From NCBI GenBank assembly GCA_019241095.1, contig JAFAXJ010000057.1, positions 1-7,268 on the forward strand: 7,268 bases of DNA, in the 5' to 3' direction. The position numbers and the translations under genes were made by a program. Source of the stretch: Verrucomicrobiota bacterium (GTDB taxonomy: Bacteria; Verrucomicrobiota; Verrucomicrobiia; Chthoniobacterales; JAFAMB01). Of this stretch, positions 1 through 6,087 are shown one piece after another; the first letter of the stretch is position 1, and each line of letters begins with the position of its first letter. The notes beneath the pieces are model-generated. The model ran no database searches. It was not told the DNA's origin and saw nothing but the letters and a program-made list of their open reading frames with translations.

Positions 1-27
1 TACTCCAGGAGATGTTTCATCGCTCAT
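1..27 (-). CDS. Possible start of a further minus-strand gene (9 codons, runs off window)
   Basis: An ATG on the minus strand at 25-27 opens a frame of nine codons (MSDETSPGV) that is still open at the window edge. It begins 16 nt after the stop of the SnoaL-like gene, a typical operon spacing. There is no clear Shine-Dalgarno sequence in front of it, and nine residues cannot be assigned to a family. It may equally be plain intergenic sequence. Confidence 0.2.
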
Positions 28-43
28 AAGTTTGGCAAGCGTT

Positions 44-571
44 TCAGGATTGCTCGGTACTCTGTTCCGTGAGGGTTGAGAAATGTAGCATCTTAATGGC
101 CCATTTCCCGTTATCTTTCGAAGCCACTAATGAAAGGTTAACAGGGAACTCGAACTCTGTTCCGCCGTTTTTTCCAGAGACATTACCTGACCTCGCCAAG
201 TAAGCGCAACCTGCGTCCGCTTTGACTTCACCGAGAGTGAATTCATAGTCAAAATTCAGGGTTCCATAATCAAAGTTCTCGAAAAAGTGCTGATAGGCCG
301 GTTTGATCTCTTCCGGCCCCGACCAGACTTCTCCAGGACCTGTTCCCATAATGACGGCTTTATCATCGAGCAACGCCATAACACCGCTTAAATCGTGGTT
401 AGCAAAGGCCTTATCGTAAGCAGTAAGCAGGGTACGCAAAGGTTCCAACTCAGGATTTTCTTCAGGTGTATTCTGCGCTTGGGCGGTATTCTGCGCTCCC
501 GCCGTGCCCGGCGCGGCGATTGCAGCACCAATAGCTGTCGCTCCCGCGATGATAGCTTCTCTTCGGTTCAT
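44..571 (-). CDS. Tat-exported SnoaL-like / NTF2-fold (DUF4440-type) protein
   Basis: This 175-residue protein appears to be exported and to carry one NTF2-like (SnoaL/ketosteroid isomerase fold) domain. The N-terminus MNRREAIIAGA with an alanine-rich hydrophobic stretch to about residue 26 looks like a twin-arginine signal peptide, with likely cleavage near GTAGA/Q. A short Gln/Asn linker (27-40) follows. Residues 43-168 match the fold: helix LRTLLTAYDKAFANHDLSGVMALL, then VIMGTGPGEVWSGPEEIKPAYQHFF, and a C-terminal sheet ending in KWAIKMLHFS. Family members have very diverse roles and no catalytic residues can be named, so no reaction is proposed. It ends in a small TEQSTEQS repeat. It has its own 141-nt upstream gap after the DUF3016 gene on the same strand, with only a weak ribosome binding site, so co-transcription is uncertain. 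Confidence 0.85.
   Translation of the reverse strand: MNRREAIIAGATAIGAAIAAPGTAGAQNTAQAQNTPEENPELEPLRTLLTAYDKAFANHDLSGVMALLDDKAVIMGTGPGEVWSGPEEIKPAYQHFFENFDYGTLNFDYEFTLGEVKADAGCAYLARSGNVSGKNGGTEFEFPVNLSLVASKDNGKWAIKMLHFSTLTEQSTEQS
468..497. repeat. 12-bp direct repeat, 18-bp period, inside the SnoaL-like gene linker
   Basis: The 12-mer GTATTCTGCGCT occurs at 468-479 and again at 486-497. In the protein it encodes the repeated AQNT units of the linker just after the signal peptide. Being in frame (six codons), it could expand or contract without breaking the gene. Confidence 0.6.
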
Positions 572-712
572 GGCTCGATTGTTATGCGAGAACGGCTCCC
601 GCCAGCAAGATTATTCTGGCGACAGGGTGTACGGGATATAATCAATCGATCTTACAAGTCTCATCGGTCCCATGGGTGATTGTGAGAAATAGATTCCTAA
701 GGACCACCTGCA

Positions 713-1231
713 TCACCGATTGATCGACAACGAGCTTAGCCATCTTTCCAGCATCCTGCTTTCGCGACGCCCAGCCTGCGATCGAGCGGGGTTGTCGGCA
801 AGCGTCTGGGGAGCCGTGTCCACCAGTTTTTGCGAGCCGCTCGCTAGTGCGCGGCCAGAGCTGTCCTGGAGCAAGTAATCGAAAAGAAGCCGGGCAGGCG
901 AACTACGCCGTATGATCCTCACCGACCTCCCTCGAACGGGCGCGCGCCGCCCTGCTAGATCGATGTCCCGAAACCGCAGTGTCAGCCTGCTGCCTGGAAA
1001 ACGGCTTAGCATCACCGGTGTTAGTGCTCCCATGACCTCGCCGGTAAATACGTTTTGAGAATTCTGCACATCTCGATTCTGGACAGTAAAGTCTGTGAAA
1101 CGTTCTGGATTAACGTAAAAAACCTTTACTGTGTCGCGAGGCGCTGGCCGCGAGGCGCCACCCTGCGTCCCGCAGCCTGCCGTCAAAAGTACAATGGCGG
1201 CGGCGAAGGTAGCGCAAATTGTTAGTCTCAT
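713..1231 (-). CDS. DUF3016-like lipoprotein
   Basis: A 172-residue predicted lipoprotein. The N-terminus has a hydrophobic segment (about 6-18) ending in the lipobox LTAGC, so Cys20 would be acylated after signal peptidase II cleavage. The mature part fits my recollection of DUF3016: VKVFYVNPERFTDF near 36-49, a central RLTLRFRDIDLAGR, then a strand with LLFDYLLQDSSGRALASGSQKLVD, and a C-terminal MLERWL. The function of this family is not known to me. The gene follows the STAS gene with an 18-nt gap and has a strong ribosome binding site (AAGGAG at 1239-1244), so the two are probably one transcript. That places an envelope lipoprotein with a STAS protein next to a lipid-transport operon. The family call rests on motif memory only. 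Confidence 0.8.
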   Translation of the reverse strand: MRLTICATFAAAIVLLTAGCGTQGGASRPAPRDTVKVFYVNPERFTDFTVQNRDVQNSQNVFTGEVMGALTPVMLSRFPGSRLTLRFRDIDLAGRRAPVRGRSVRIIRRSSPARLLFDYLLQDSSGRALASGSQKLVDTAPQTLADNPARSQAGRRESRMLERWLSSLSINR

Positions 1232-1238
1232 AACTTCA

Positions 1239-1244
1239 CTCCTT
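1239..1244 (-). promoter_or_regulatory. Strong ribosome binding site of the DUF3016-like gene
   Basis: AAGGAG on the minus strand lies 7 nt before the ATG at 1229-1231, in the 18-nt gap after the STAS gene stop. It fixes the start and supports independent strong translation within the operon. Confidence 0.8.
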
Positions 1245-1249
1245 TTCTA

Positions 1250-2383
1250 TCATCGACCGTCTGAACGCTGAGCCAGTCGCCGGAGAAAACCGATCGGCCT
1301 CCGGAGGAGCGTTCGCAATTGGGCGTTGTACCAAAGGTTTGAGGCTCGATCCCATTGTAATTTGGCGTCTAATAACGTTGCATGTTTTTTAATCTTGCCG
1401 GTTGTGCCGAGCTGTTCGGCGAGCGCTGTAAGCACGTAAGTCCATACGTCATCCTGCAACTTCGAACCCACGAATCGGAAAGCGAGCTCATATAGCGGAT
1501 CGCCGGCACGAGCCATGACCTGAACCTGGGCAACGGCGCTGTGATCTTTTAAGTAGGAGCTAAACGTTACCCACCCAGCTTCGGGATGGCCCGCCGGAGT
1601 CATTAAGGTGAACGACTCGGGCCCGGCGTACAACACCATGACGCCGGTGGAAATTGGCCCGCCGGGGGTTTGGGCATCGATCAACACGAGCTCATTTGGC
1701 GTGATCCCCATGGAGCTCGGATAAAAGCGTTTTGTCGGAGGTTTGAGCCGAGGCACTGTTTGTTTCCACACTTCAATTACCTTATGCGGCGTCAACTCGC
1801 AGTCGCACAGCTCAATTTGATAGGTTTTTAACCATAGCTGACCGAAACCCTGCAAGGGTCCAAAAAGCCTGCGCCCATGAACGTTCAGAGCCTTCGCACC
1901 GGCAGGTATTTCATCGACCTTCAGCCGATTGACGGGCGTCGCCCAGTTGTTCGTAGAACGCTTTTTAACAGCAGCCCGACTTGGACCAACACTAGCAGCC
2001 GGAGCGAGTGTTGAGGTACCGGATAGCACCTCGTGCGCAGCTTGCAGAGCTTCGGCCTCCGAACGATACAGCGAAATTCCCTGTTCTAGCTGCGCAACCT
2101 GAAATATGTTCTGAAAATCGTCGCTCATCTCCGTAGCAAACAAGCGTTGGCCCGCCGCACGGCACCGAGCGAGGAGCATCACCAGTAGTTTGATCCCTGT
2201 GCTGTTCTTGTAGACCAGATGGTGGAAATTAAGGATGATCACCTTCGCACCATCGCTGCTAGCCTTCTGGTACGTCAGGAAAAGAGCAGCCTCTGCCTGC
2301 GAGGCGAGTTCACCGACCAAGTCGATGACATGTACATTAGAAAAAGCTCGGCGCGCACTGATCGTTGGAGTCGGTTCTGGCAT
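1250..2383 (-). CDS. STAS-domain protein with a C-terminal domain of unknown function
   Basis: A 377-residue, apparently cytoplasmic protein of two parts. Residues about 12-118 form a STAS domain: a first strand SNVHVIDLVGEL, a strand KVIILNFHHL, the loop KNSTGIKLLVMLLARC (NSTG at 60-63, where anti-sigma antagonists usually have D-S-S/T-G), and a final helix with SEAEALQAAHEVL. A Ser/Ala/Lys-rich linker (119-158) leads to a second domain (about 165-355) with FGPLQGFGQLWLKTY, STGVMVLYAGPESFTLMTPAGHPEAG (split over 245-270) and DPLYEL. The G-H-P-x-x-G segment recalls DUF1990/SRPBCC-like folds, but I cannot assign it firmly. No signal peptide is seen. It is divergent from mlaE and sits before the DUF3016 gene. 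As MlaB is a STAS protein, a link to the Mla transporter is possible but inferred; an anti-sigma pathway is the alternative. Confidence 0.85.
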   Translation of the reverse strand: MPEPTPTISARRAFSNVHVIDLVGELASQAEAALFLTYQKASSDGAKVIILNFHHLVYKNSTGIKLLVMLLARCRAAGQRLFATEMSDDFQNIFQVAQLEQGISLYRSEAEALQAAHEVLSGTSTLAPAASVGPSRAAVKKRSTNNWATPVNRLKVDEIPAGAKALNVHGRRLFGPLQGFGQLWLKTYQIELCDCELTPHKVIEVWKQTVPRLKPPTKRFYPSSMGITPNELVLIDAQTPGGPISTGVMVLYAGPESFTLMTPAGHPEAGWVTFSSYLKDHSAVAQVQVMARAGDPLYELAFRFVGSKLQDDVWTYVLTALAEQLGTTGKIKKHATLLDAKLQWDRASNLWYNAQLRTLLRRPIGFLRRLAQRSDGR

Positions 2384-2405
2384 GATGTTCTCGCGCCGGC
2401 AGGTT

Positions 2406-2435
2406 AGAATAGCGCCTGTTCACTCATTTTGTAAG
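2406..2435 (-). promoter_or_regulatory. Candidate sigma70-type promoter of the STAS gene
   Basis: On the minus strand, CTTACA (2430-2435) and TATTCT (2406-2411) are separated by 18 nt, each matching the consensus at four of six positions. The start of transcription would be near 2399, leaving a leader of about 16 nt before the ATG at 2383. Pattern match by eye only. Confidence 0.4.
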
Positions 2436-2440
2436 GCTAG

Positions 2441-2450
2441 AACGATCGTT
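2441..2450. promoter_or_regulatory. Perfect 10-bp palindrome between divergent promoters (candidate operator)
   Basis: AACGATCGTT is identical to its own reverse complement. It lies between the candidate -35 of the STAS gene (2430-2435) and that of mlaE (2449-2454), overlapping the latter by two bases. A protein bound here could affect both promoters. The length is short, so it could be chance. Confidence 0.35.
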
Positions 2451-2476
2451 GAGTTGTTTTCCGATTCGCTTGTAAT
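2449..2476 (+). promoter_or_regulatory. Candidate sigma70-type promoter of the mla operon
   Basis: TTGAGT (2449-2454) and TGTAAT (2471-2476) are separated by 16 nt and match the consensus at four and five of six positions. Transcription would start near 2483, giving an mlaE leader of roughly 175 nt to the ATG at 2659. That leader contains two inverted repeats and a small ORF. Confidence 0.45.
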
Positions 2477-2499
2477 GCTCGTACGGCTTTTGAGAAGCG

Positions 2500-2512
2500 C
2501 ATTTCTGAAATG
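2500..2512. repeat. Inverted repeat in the mlaE leader
   Basis: CATTTC and GAAATG are perfect inverted arms around a single T. The one-base centre is too tight for an RNA hairpin, so if it has a function it is more likely a DNA site for a dimeric protein just downstream of the proposed mlaE transcription start. Confidence 0.35.
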
Positions 2513-2523
2513 ATAGGCCGCCT

Positions 2524-2540
2524 GTAAGATATGCACTTAC
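2524..2540 (+). repeat. Inverted repeat / small hairpin around the leader-ORF start codon
   Basis: GTAAG (2524-2528) and CTTAC (2536-2540) pair perfectly around a 7-nt loop. The ATG of the small leader ORF (2531-2533) is in that loop. The stem has only five pairs and no T-run follows, so it is not a terminator. Confidence 0.3.
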
Positions 2541-2659
2541 CCACACTCAAGATGTGCCCTTGCCGCGCACTTAAATACCACGTTCGCAAAGCCGTCACCT
2601 TCCAGAGAAGCGGGGAAACTTGCAAAAAAGCACTCGCTCAACTAATGGACTCCTCGTAA
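2531..2659 (+). CDS. Possible 42-residue leader ORF overlapping the mlaE start
   Basis: An ATG at 2531 opens 42 codons ending in TAA at 2657-2659, which shares one base with the mlaE ATG (TAATG). The product begins MHLPTLKMCPCRALKY and ends KKALAQLMDSS, with Cys at 9, 11 and 31. It has no signal peptide and no recognised family. It lies wholly downstream of the proposed promoter. No Shine-Dalgarno sequence precedes its ATG. The mlaE ATG also lacks a good one, so coupled translation from this ORF would explain mlaE expression. A chance open frame of this length is quite possible. Confidence 0.3.
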   Translation: MHLPTLKMCPCRALKYHVRKAVTFQRSGETCKKALAQLMDSS

Positions 2660-3444
2660 TGTTACGTCTGTTGCAAATGGTCGGCCGGCGCAGTCTTGTT
2701 ACTGTTGCGGGTCTAGGCGAGTTCGCAGATTTCGTGTCGCGCGCCCTTGTTGCGGCACCCACAGCACGCCAGCTAGGGAAAGGCTTTGCACGAGCAATCA
2801 ATGAGCAAGGTGTGCGTTGTCTGGTGGTGATAACCATTGTCGCCCTTTTCGCGGGCCTCGTTCTAGGTCTACAGGGGTATTACGTGCTCGCAAGATTCGG
2901 GTCTGCCGGCCTGCTTGGCACCTTCGTCTCGCTTACGTTAACGAGAGAACTAGCACCGGTGCTTGCTAGCCTGATGATCGTCGGGCAGGCGGGTTCGGCC
3001 ATCGCTGCCGAGATCGGCGTTAATCGCAACAGCGAACAGATCGATGCTCTCACAACCATGGGCATCAATCCACTCGCTTATTTAATTACCCCAAGGCTGT
3101 TGGCCGCCGTCTTTGTTTTCCCGATTCTGACGACCGCATTTGCCTTTGTCGGTATCGTGGGGGGTTATCTTTCTGGTTCAGTCCTGCTGGGACTGGACGC
3201 TGGAGTTTACTGGTCTGCCGCGAGGTCTTCCGTTGACTTCGGCGACATTCGTGAATGCCTTCTCAAAGCACTCGTATTCGGACTATTGACAATTGCTATC
3301 TGCTGTCATAGCGGGTTCAATACGCATCGACAGATTGGCGCTTCCGGTTCTCGCGCGGTCGGCATCTCTACTACCCGGGCCGTTGTATTGTCTAGCATCG
3401 CCACCTTGGCATCAGATTATTTGATCACCTCTTTCTTGGTATGA
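2659..3444 (+). CDS. mlaE: MlaE family ABC transporter permease
   Basis: The inner-membrane permease of the Mla phospholipid transporter; it would form a dimer holding the lipid between the MlaD ring and the MlaF ATPases. From the ATG at 2659 it has 261 residues, the same size as E. coli MlaE, and the LGLQGY motif then falls at 69-74 as in that protein. Family signatures are LTRELAPVLASLM (94-106), AGSAIAAEIG (111-120) and EQIDALTTMGINP (126-138). Hydrophobic segments lie near 54-72, 86-108, 148-178, 200-217 and 242-260. Position 110 is Gln in VGQAGSA where most relatives have Arg. A TTG at 2620 in the same frame, with a weak purine-rich stretch before it, would add 13 residues; I prefer the ATG on family length. 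The stop overlaps the mlaF start (ATGA). Confidence 0.95.
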   Translation: MLRLLQMVGRRSLVTVAGLGEFADFVSRALVAAPTARQLGKGFARAINEQGVRCLVVITIVALFAGLVLGLQGYYVLARFGSAGLLGTFVSLTLTRELAPVLASLMIVGQAGSAIAAEIGVNRNSEQIDALTTMGINPLAYLITPRLLAAVFVFPILTTAFAFVGIVGGYLSGSVLLGLDAGVYWSAARSSVDFGDIRECLLKALVFGLLTIAICCHSGFNTHRQIGASGSRAVGISTTRAVVLSSIATLASDYLITSFLV

Positions 3445-4190
3445 TCGATTCAAAGCTATCACCAATTTTGACAGTCAAAGAATTGCAAAAGCAATTTGGC
3501 GGGCATGTCGTACTTTCCGATGTCAATCTGATCGTGCAACGCGGCAGTATCGTCTCTGTACTGGGCAGAAGCGGAACTGGGAAATCGGTATTTCTGAAGT
3601 GTCTCGCGGGCTTGCTAGAACCTGACGGTGGCGAAATTCGTTTTGATAGTGGAGGAACAAATACTTCCCGCCTACGCTGCAGCTATTTGTTCCAAGCGAA
3701 CGCGTTATTTGATTCGCTGACAGCCTTTGAAAACGTTGCTCTGCCATTGGAGCAGACCACCCGTTTTGGGACTTCCGAGATTGAACGTGCCGTCGCAGCC
3801 GCTCTACGAACTCTTGGTTTAGAAAAGTTCGCAGAGTACTATCCAGCCCAGCTCTCCGGAGGAATGCAGAAACGTCTCGCTCTCGCTCGGGCTTTAGTTA
3901 CGCGCCCTGCCCTTGTGCTTTTCGACGAACCAACCGCGGGCTTGGACCCGCCGGCACGCCACAGTGTTTTTTCAATGATTATACGATACAAAGAGGAATA
4001 TGACTTCACAGCTCTGGTGGTCACTCACGATGTTTCTGAAGCGCTGATTTTCAGCGATCGAGTGGCTCTTTTGGAAAAGGGACGGATTTACTTTGAAGGT
4101 AATCCTGCTGATTTTGCAGCCTCGGACGATTCCGTCGTACGGAGTTTTGGGGATAACGCCATTACGGATTCGGCGAGCCGGGACTGGTAA
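3441..4190 (+). CDS. mlaF: MlaF family ABC transporter ATP-binding protein
   Basis: The cytoplasmic ATPase that drives lipid movement through MlaE. All nucleotide-binding elements are present in the 249 residues: Walker A GRSGTGKS (42-49), Q-loop Gln85 in LFQANALFDSLTAFENVALP, signature LSGGM (138-142), Walker B ALVLFDEP (157-164), D-loop GLDP (167-170) and switch His196 in VTHD. The ALFDSLTAFENV stretch after the Q-loop and the C-terminal ASDDSVVRSF are typical of the Mla/TTG2A branch rather than other importers. It starts inside the mlaE stop codon (ATGA, 4-base overlap), so the two subunits are probably made by coupled translation. MlaF in E. coli is held by the STAS protein MlaB, for which no gene lies in this operon. 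Confidence 0.97.
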   Translation: MIDSKLSPILTVKELQKQFGGHVVLSDVNLIVQRGSIVSVLGRSGTGKSVFLKCLAGLLEPDGGEIRFDSGGTNTSRLRCSYLFQANALFDSLTAFENVALPLEQTTRFGTSEIERAVAAALRTLGLEKFAEYYPAQLSGGMQKRLALARALVTRPALVLFDEPTAGLDPPARHSVFSMIIRYKEEYDFTALVVTHDVSEALIFSDRVALLEKGRIYFEGNPADFAASDDSVVRSFGDNAITDSASRDW

Positions 4191-4199
4191 TTCGCTTGT

Positions 4200-4673
4200 A
4201 TGAAACAATCTCAGCTTGAACTGTCGGCCGGCGCGTTCGTCCTTTTGGGAATCGTAGCAATTGTCTGGTTTGCTATCCAAGCCGGCGCCCGCATACCGAT
4301 CGGTGGCTCGAGTTACGCATTAAACGCCAGATTCTCAAATGTTGGAGGACTCAAAGCGGGAAGTCAGGTTTTCCTATCGGGAGTCCCTGTCGGGCGGGTA
4401 GCAAAGATCGACCTTGATCCCCAATTTACCGCGACTGTTCACATGATGCTGAACCAGGATGTACATGTTCCCAGCGACACCATTGCCTCGATCAGGACGA
4501 GCGGGTTGATTGGCGACAAATTCGTTGCTCTTTCGCCCGGCGCCGATCCCCAAAATCTAGCTCCAGGCAGCACTATCACAGATACGGAATCGGCTGTAGA
4601 TCTGGAATCTTTAATCAGCCGATTTGCATTTGGTAGCGTATCATCCTCACCTTCTCCAGCAGTCACCAAATGA
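4200..4673 (+). CDS. mlaD: MlaD family MCE-domain lipid-binding protein
   Basis: A 157-residue inner-membrane protein with one MCE domain; relatives form a hexameric ring on the periplasmic side of MlaE and exchange phospholipid with MlaC. An N-terminal membrane anchor runs from about 10 to 28. The MCE domain is at about 37-115, with YALNARFSNVGGLKAGSQV, SGVPVGRVAKI and RTSGLIGDKFVALSPG as its recognisable parts. The C-terminal helix DLESLISRFAFG (134-145) matches the conserved tail helix of E. coli MlaD that lines the ring. The tail after it is short. The gene starts 9 nt after mlaF with no evident ribosome binding site, so translation may be coupled to mlaF. Its stop overlaps the mlaC start. 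Confidence 0.96.
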   Translation: MKQSQLELSAGAFVLLGIVAIVWFAIQAGARIPIGGSSYALNARFSNVGGLKAGSQVFLSGVPVGRVAKIDLDPQFTATVHMMLNQDVHVPSDTIASIRTSGLIGDKFVALSPGADPQNLAPGSTITDTESAVDLESLISRFAFGSVSSSPSPAVTK

Positions 4674-5293
4674 TGAAATCGAATTCACTGTTCCGGCTTC
4701 TAACACCGTACTTGCTCTTCATATGCTGTGATTTGCAGATTGCCCGCGCTGCGATCACAGAGGATCCCGTCAACATGTTGCGTAACGGGGTCGACGAAGT
4801 GCTTTCAATTGCCTATTCCGGCCAGAGTAGTGAAAGGCTTGCCGCGCAAGTCAAACCTTTGCTGCAAAGGCATTTCGACTTCGAACTGCTCACGCGTCAA
4901 GCAATAGGACCGGGATGGCGACAATTCTCTCCTGCTGAACAGAAACGTGTGACTGATCTTTTCACCGACTTGATGATCCGAAACTATTCCGCGCGAGTGG
5001 TCGGGACCAAACGGCCGAAAATCACGTATGGCAAGGCTTCCACCCTCGCCGCAGACCGCTGTGAAATACCGACACGCGCCATCGCCCCTGACAGCGATCA
5101 ACCAGTGACGGTTGTTTACCGCTTAATCAGGCGCGCTGATGGCTGGCGGGTTTATGATGTGCTAGTCGAGGGGGTGAGTTTTGTTTCGAATTACCGTGCA
5201 CAGTTTGATGACATAGTCCAGCACGGGGGCGCTTCTGCCGTTATACGGACTTTGGAATCCAAACTTGCTGCGCCTCCCCCACCCCGATCGTGA
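4670..5293 (+). CDS. mlaC: MlaC family periplasmic phospholipid-binding protein
   Basis: The soluble carrier thought to shuttle phospholipid between the outer-membrane MlaA complex and the inner-membrane MlaFED complex. The 207-residue product has a signal peptide (hydrophobic about 8-22, probable cleavage after ARA at 25-27). Family features are FDFELLTRQAIGPGWRQFSP (69-88), the helix RVTDLFTDLMIRNYS, and near the end DGWRVYDVLVEGVSFVSNYR followed by AQFDDIV. The C-terminus is short and proline rich (APPPPRS). Two ATG codons stand in tandem (4670 and 4673); the first overlaps the mlaD stop as ATGA. The stop in turn overlaps the mlaA start as GTGA. Confidence 0.95.
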   Translation: MMKSNSLFRLLTPYLLFICCDLQIARAAITEDPVNMLRNGVDEVLSIAYSGQSSERLAAQVKPLLQRHFDFELLTRQAIGPGWRQFSPAEQKRVTDLFTDLMIRNYSARVVGTKRPKITYGKASTLAADRCEIPTRAIAPDSDQPVTVVYRLIRRADGWRVYDVLVEGVSFVSNYRAQFDDIVQHGGASAVIRTLESKLAAPPPPRS

Positions 5294-6087
5294 AAATCTT
5301 TATTTCCATCGTGCTTCTCATTTGCCTTTGGGTCGATGCTAGCCAAGGCAAACAAGCAAGTTCCAAAAGTAGGTCTGTAGGGCCGCGACCCGTTGGAGAC
5401 CGTACTCCATCGCGCTCCATTTCCGAGAGCGATTTCGCTGATGTGCCTGTTCAGAAAGTGAATGATCCTTTCGAGCGCGTTAATCGAACTATCTTCCACT
5501 TTAACGACAAGGTGACTACCTATGCTCTGCGTCCTATCTCTCGGGGATATGTCTTATTAATTCCCCGTCCAGTGCGAAACAGCATTTCAAACTTTTTTGA
5601 CAATCTCGATTTTCCGGTCCGTTTTGTGAATTGCGTTCTTCAAGGCCGGTTTGTTCGCTCTAGCCAGGAAGTTGGTAAATTCGTCATCAACAGCACTGTT
5701 GGAATTGGCGGTTTATTCCGAGTATCGGATCATGTGAATGGTCTGACCAACGTTCCACCCGAAGATTTTGGACTGACGCTCGGACGCTGGGGCTTCTCCA
5801 GTGGACCTTACCTGGTTGCGCCTGTGCTTGGTCCATCAGACATTCGCGATACGTTTGGCCTGGCAGGAGACTATGTGATTAACCCGTTAAACTGGTACAC
5901 GATCGGAATTATCGGCTGTAAATACATCAGCAACGCGGCAAATTTCGCTCTGGGAGGCTCCCGATTCGTGAGCAGGCTCCCGAAACTGATTGATACCTAC
6001 GATCAATTAAAAGCCAGTGCAATCGATCCCTACATTGCTGTCCGCAATGCCTACCTGAGCTACCGGGCTGCGCAGCTCAAAAAGTAG
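5290..6087 (+). CDS. mlaA: MlaA (VacJ) family outer-membrane phospholipid-removal protein
   Basis: MlaA sits in the outer membrane, normally with a porin, and removes phospholipid from the outer leaflet for MlaC. The 265-residue product starts at GTG 5290, inside the mlaC stop. The family domain covers about 58-262: NDPFERVNRTIFHFND, RPVRNSISNFFDNLDFPV, FVINSTVGIGGLF, EDFGLTLGRWG, GPYLVAPVLGPSDIRDTFG and the terminal DPYIAVRNAYLSYR. E. coli MlaA is a lipoprotein; here the N-terminus (hydrophobic 3-15) has a single Cys at 12 preceded by LLI, which is not a lipobox. It may be exported by a signal peptide cleaved near residues 17-20, or keep this helix. A Ser/Arg/Pro-rich stretch (21-57) separates the signal from the domain. 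Last gene of the operon; no clear terminator follows. Confidence 0.95.
   Translation: MKIFISIVLLICLWVDASQGKQASSKSRSVGPRPVGDRTPSRSISESDFADVPVQKVNDPFERVNRTIFHFNDKVTTYALRPISRGYVLLIPRPVRNSISNFFDNLDFPVRFVNCVLQGRFVRSSQEVGKFVINSTVGIGGLFRVSDHVNGLTNVPPEDFGLTLGRWGFSSGPYLVAPVLGPSDIRDTFGLAGDYVINPLNWYTIGIIGCKYISNAANFALGGSRFVSRLPKLIDTYDQLKASAIDPYIAVRNAYLSYRAAQLKK

Noticed and set aside
601..620. Inverted repeat GCCAG / CTGGC with a 10-nt loop
   Set aside because: Only five pairs and no T-run on either strand, so not a terminator; too short to call an operator.
637..642. Perfect TATAAT on the plus strand between the SnoaL-like and DUF3016 genes
   Set aside because: No acceptable -35 at 15-19 nt and no plus-strand gene follows; AT-rich intergenic sequence explains it.
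395..679. Plus-strand open frame of 94 codons opposite the SnoaL-like gene
   Set aside because: It overlaps most of the N-terminal half of a well supported gene on the other strand, has Arg/Ser-rich composition and no family resemblance.
2475..2513. Twelve-codon ORF starting within the proposed mlaE -10
   Set aside because: Its ATG would lie upstream of the proposed transcription start and it has no ribosome binding site.
3441..4190. MlaF as a generic amino-acid or glutamate ABC ATPase
   Set aside because: The operon partners are MlaE, MlaD (MCE) and MlaC, and the post-Q-loop and C-terminal motifs fit the Mla branch.
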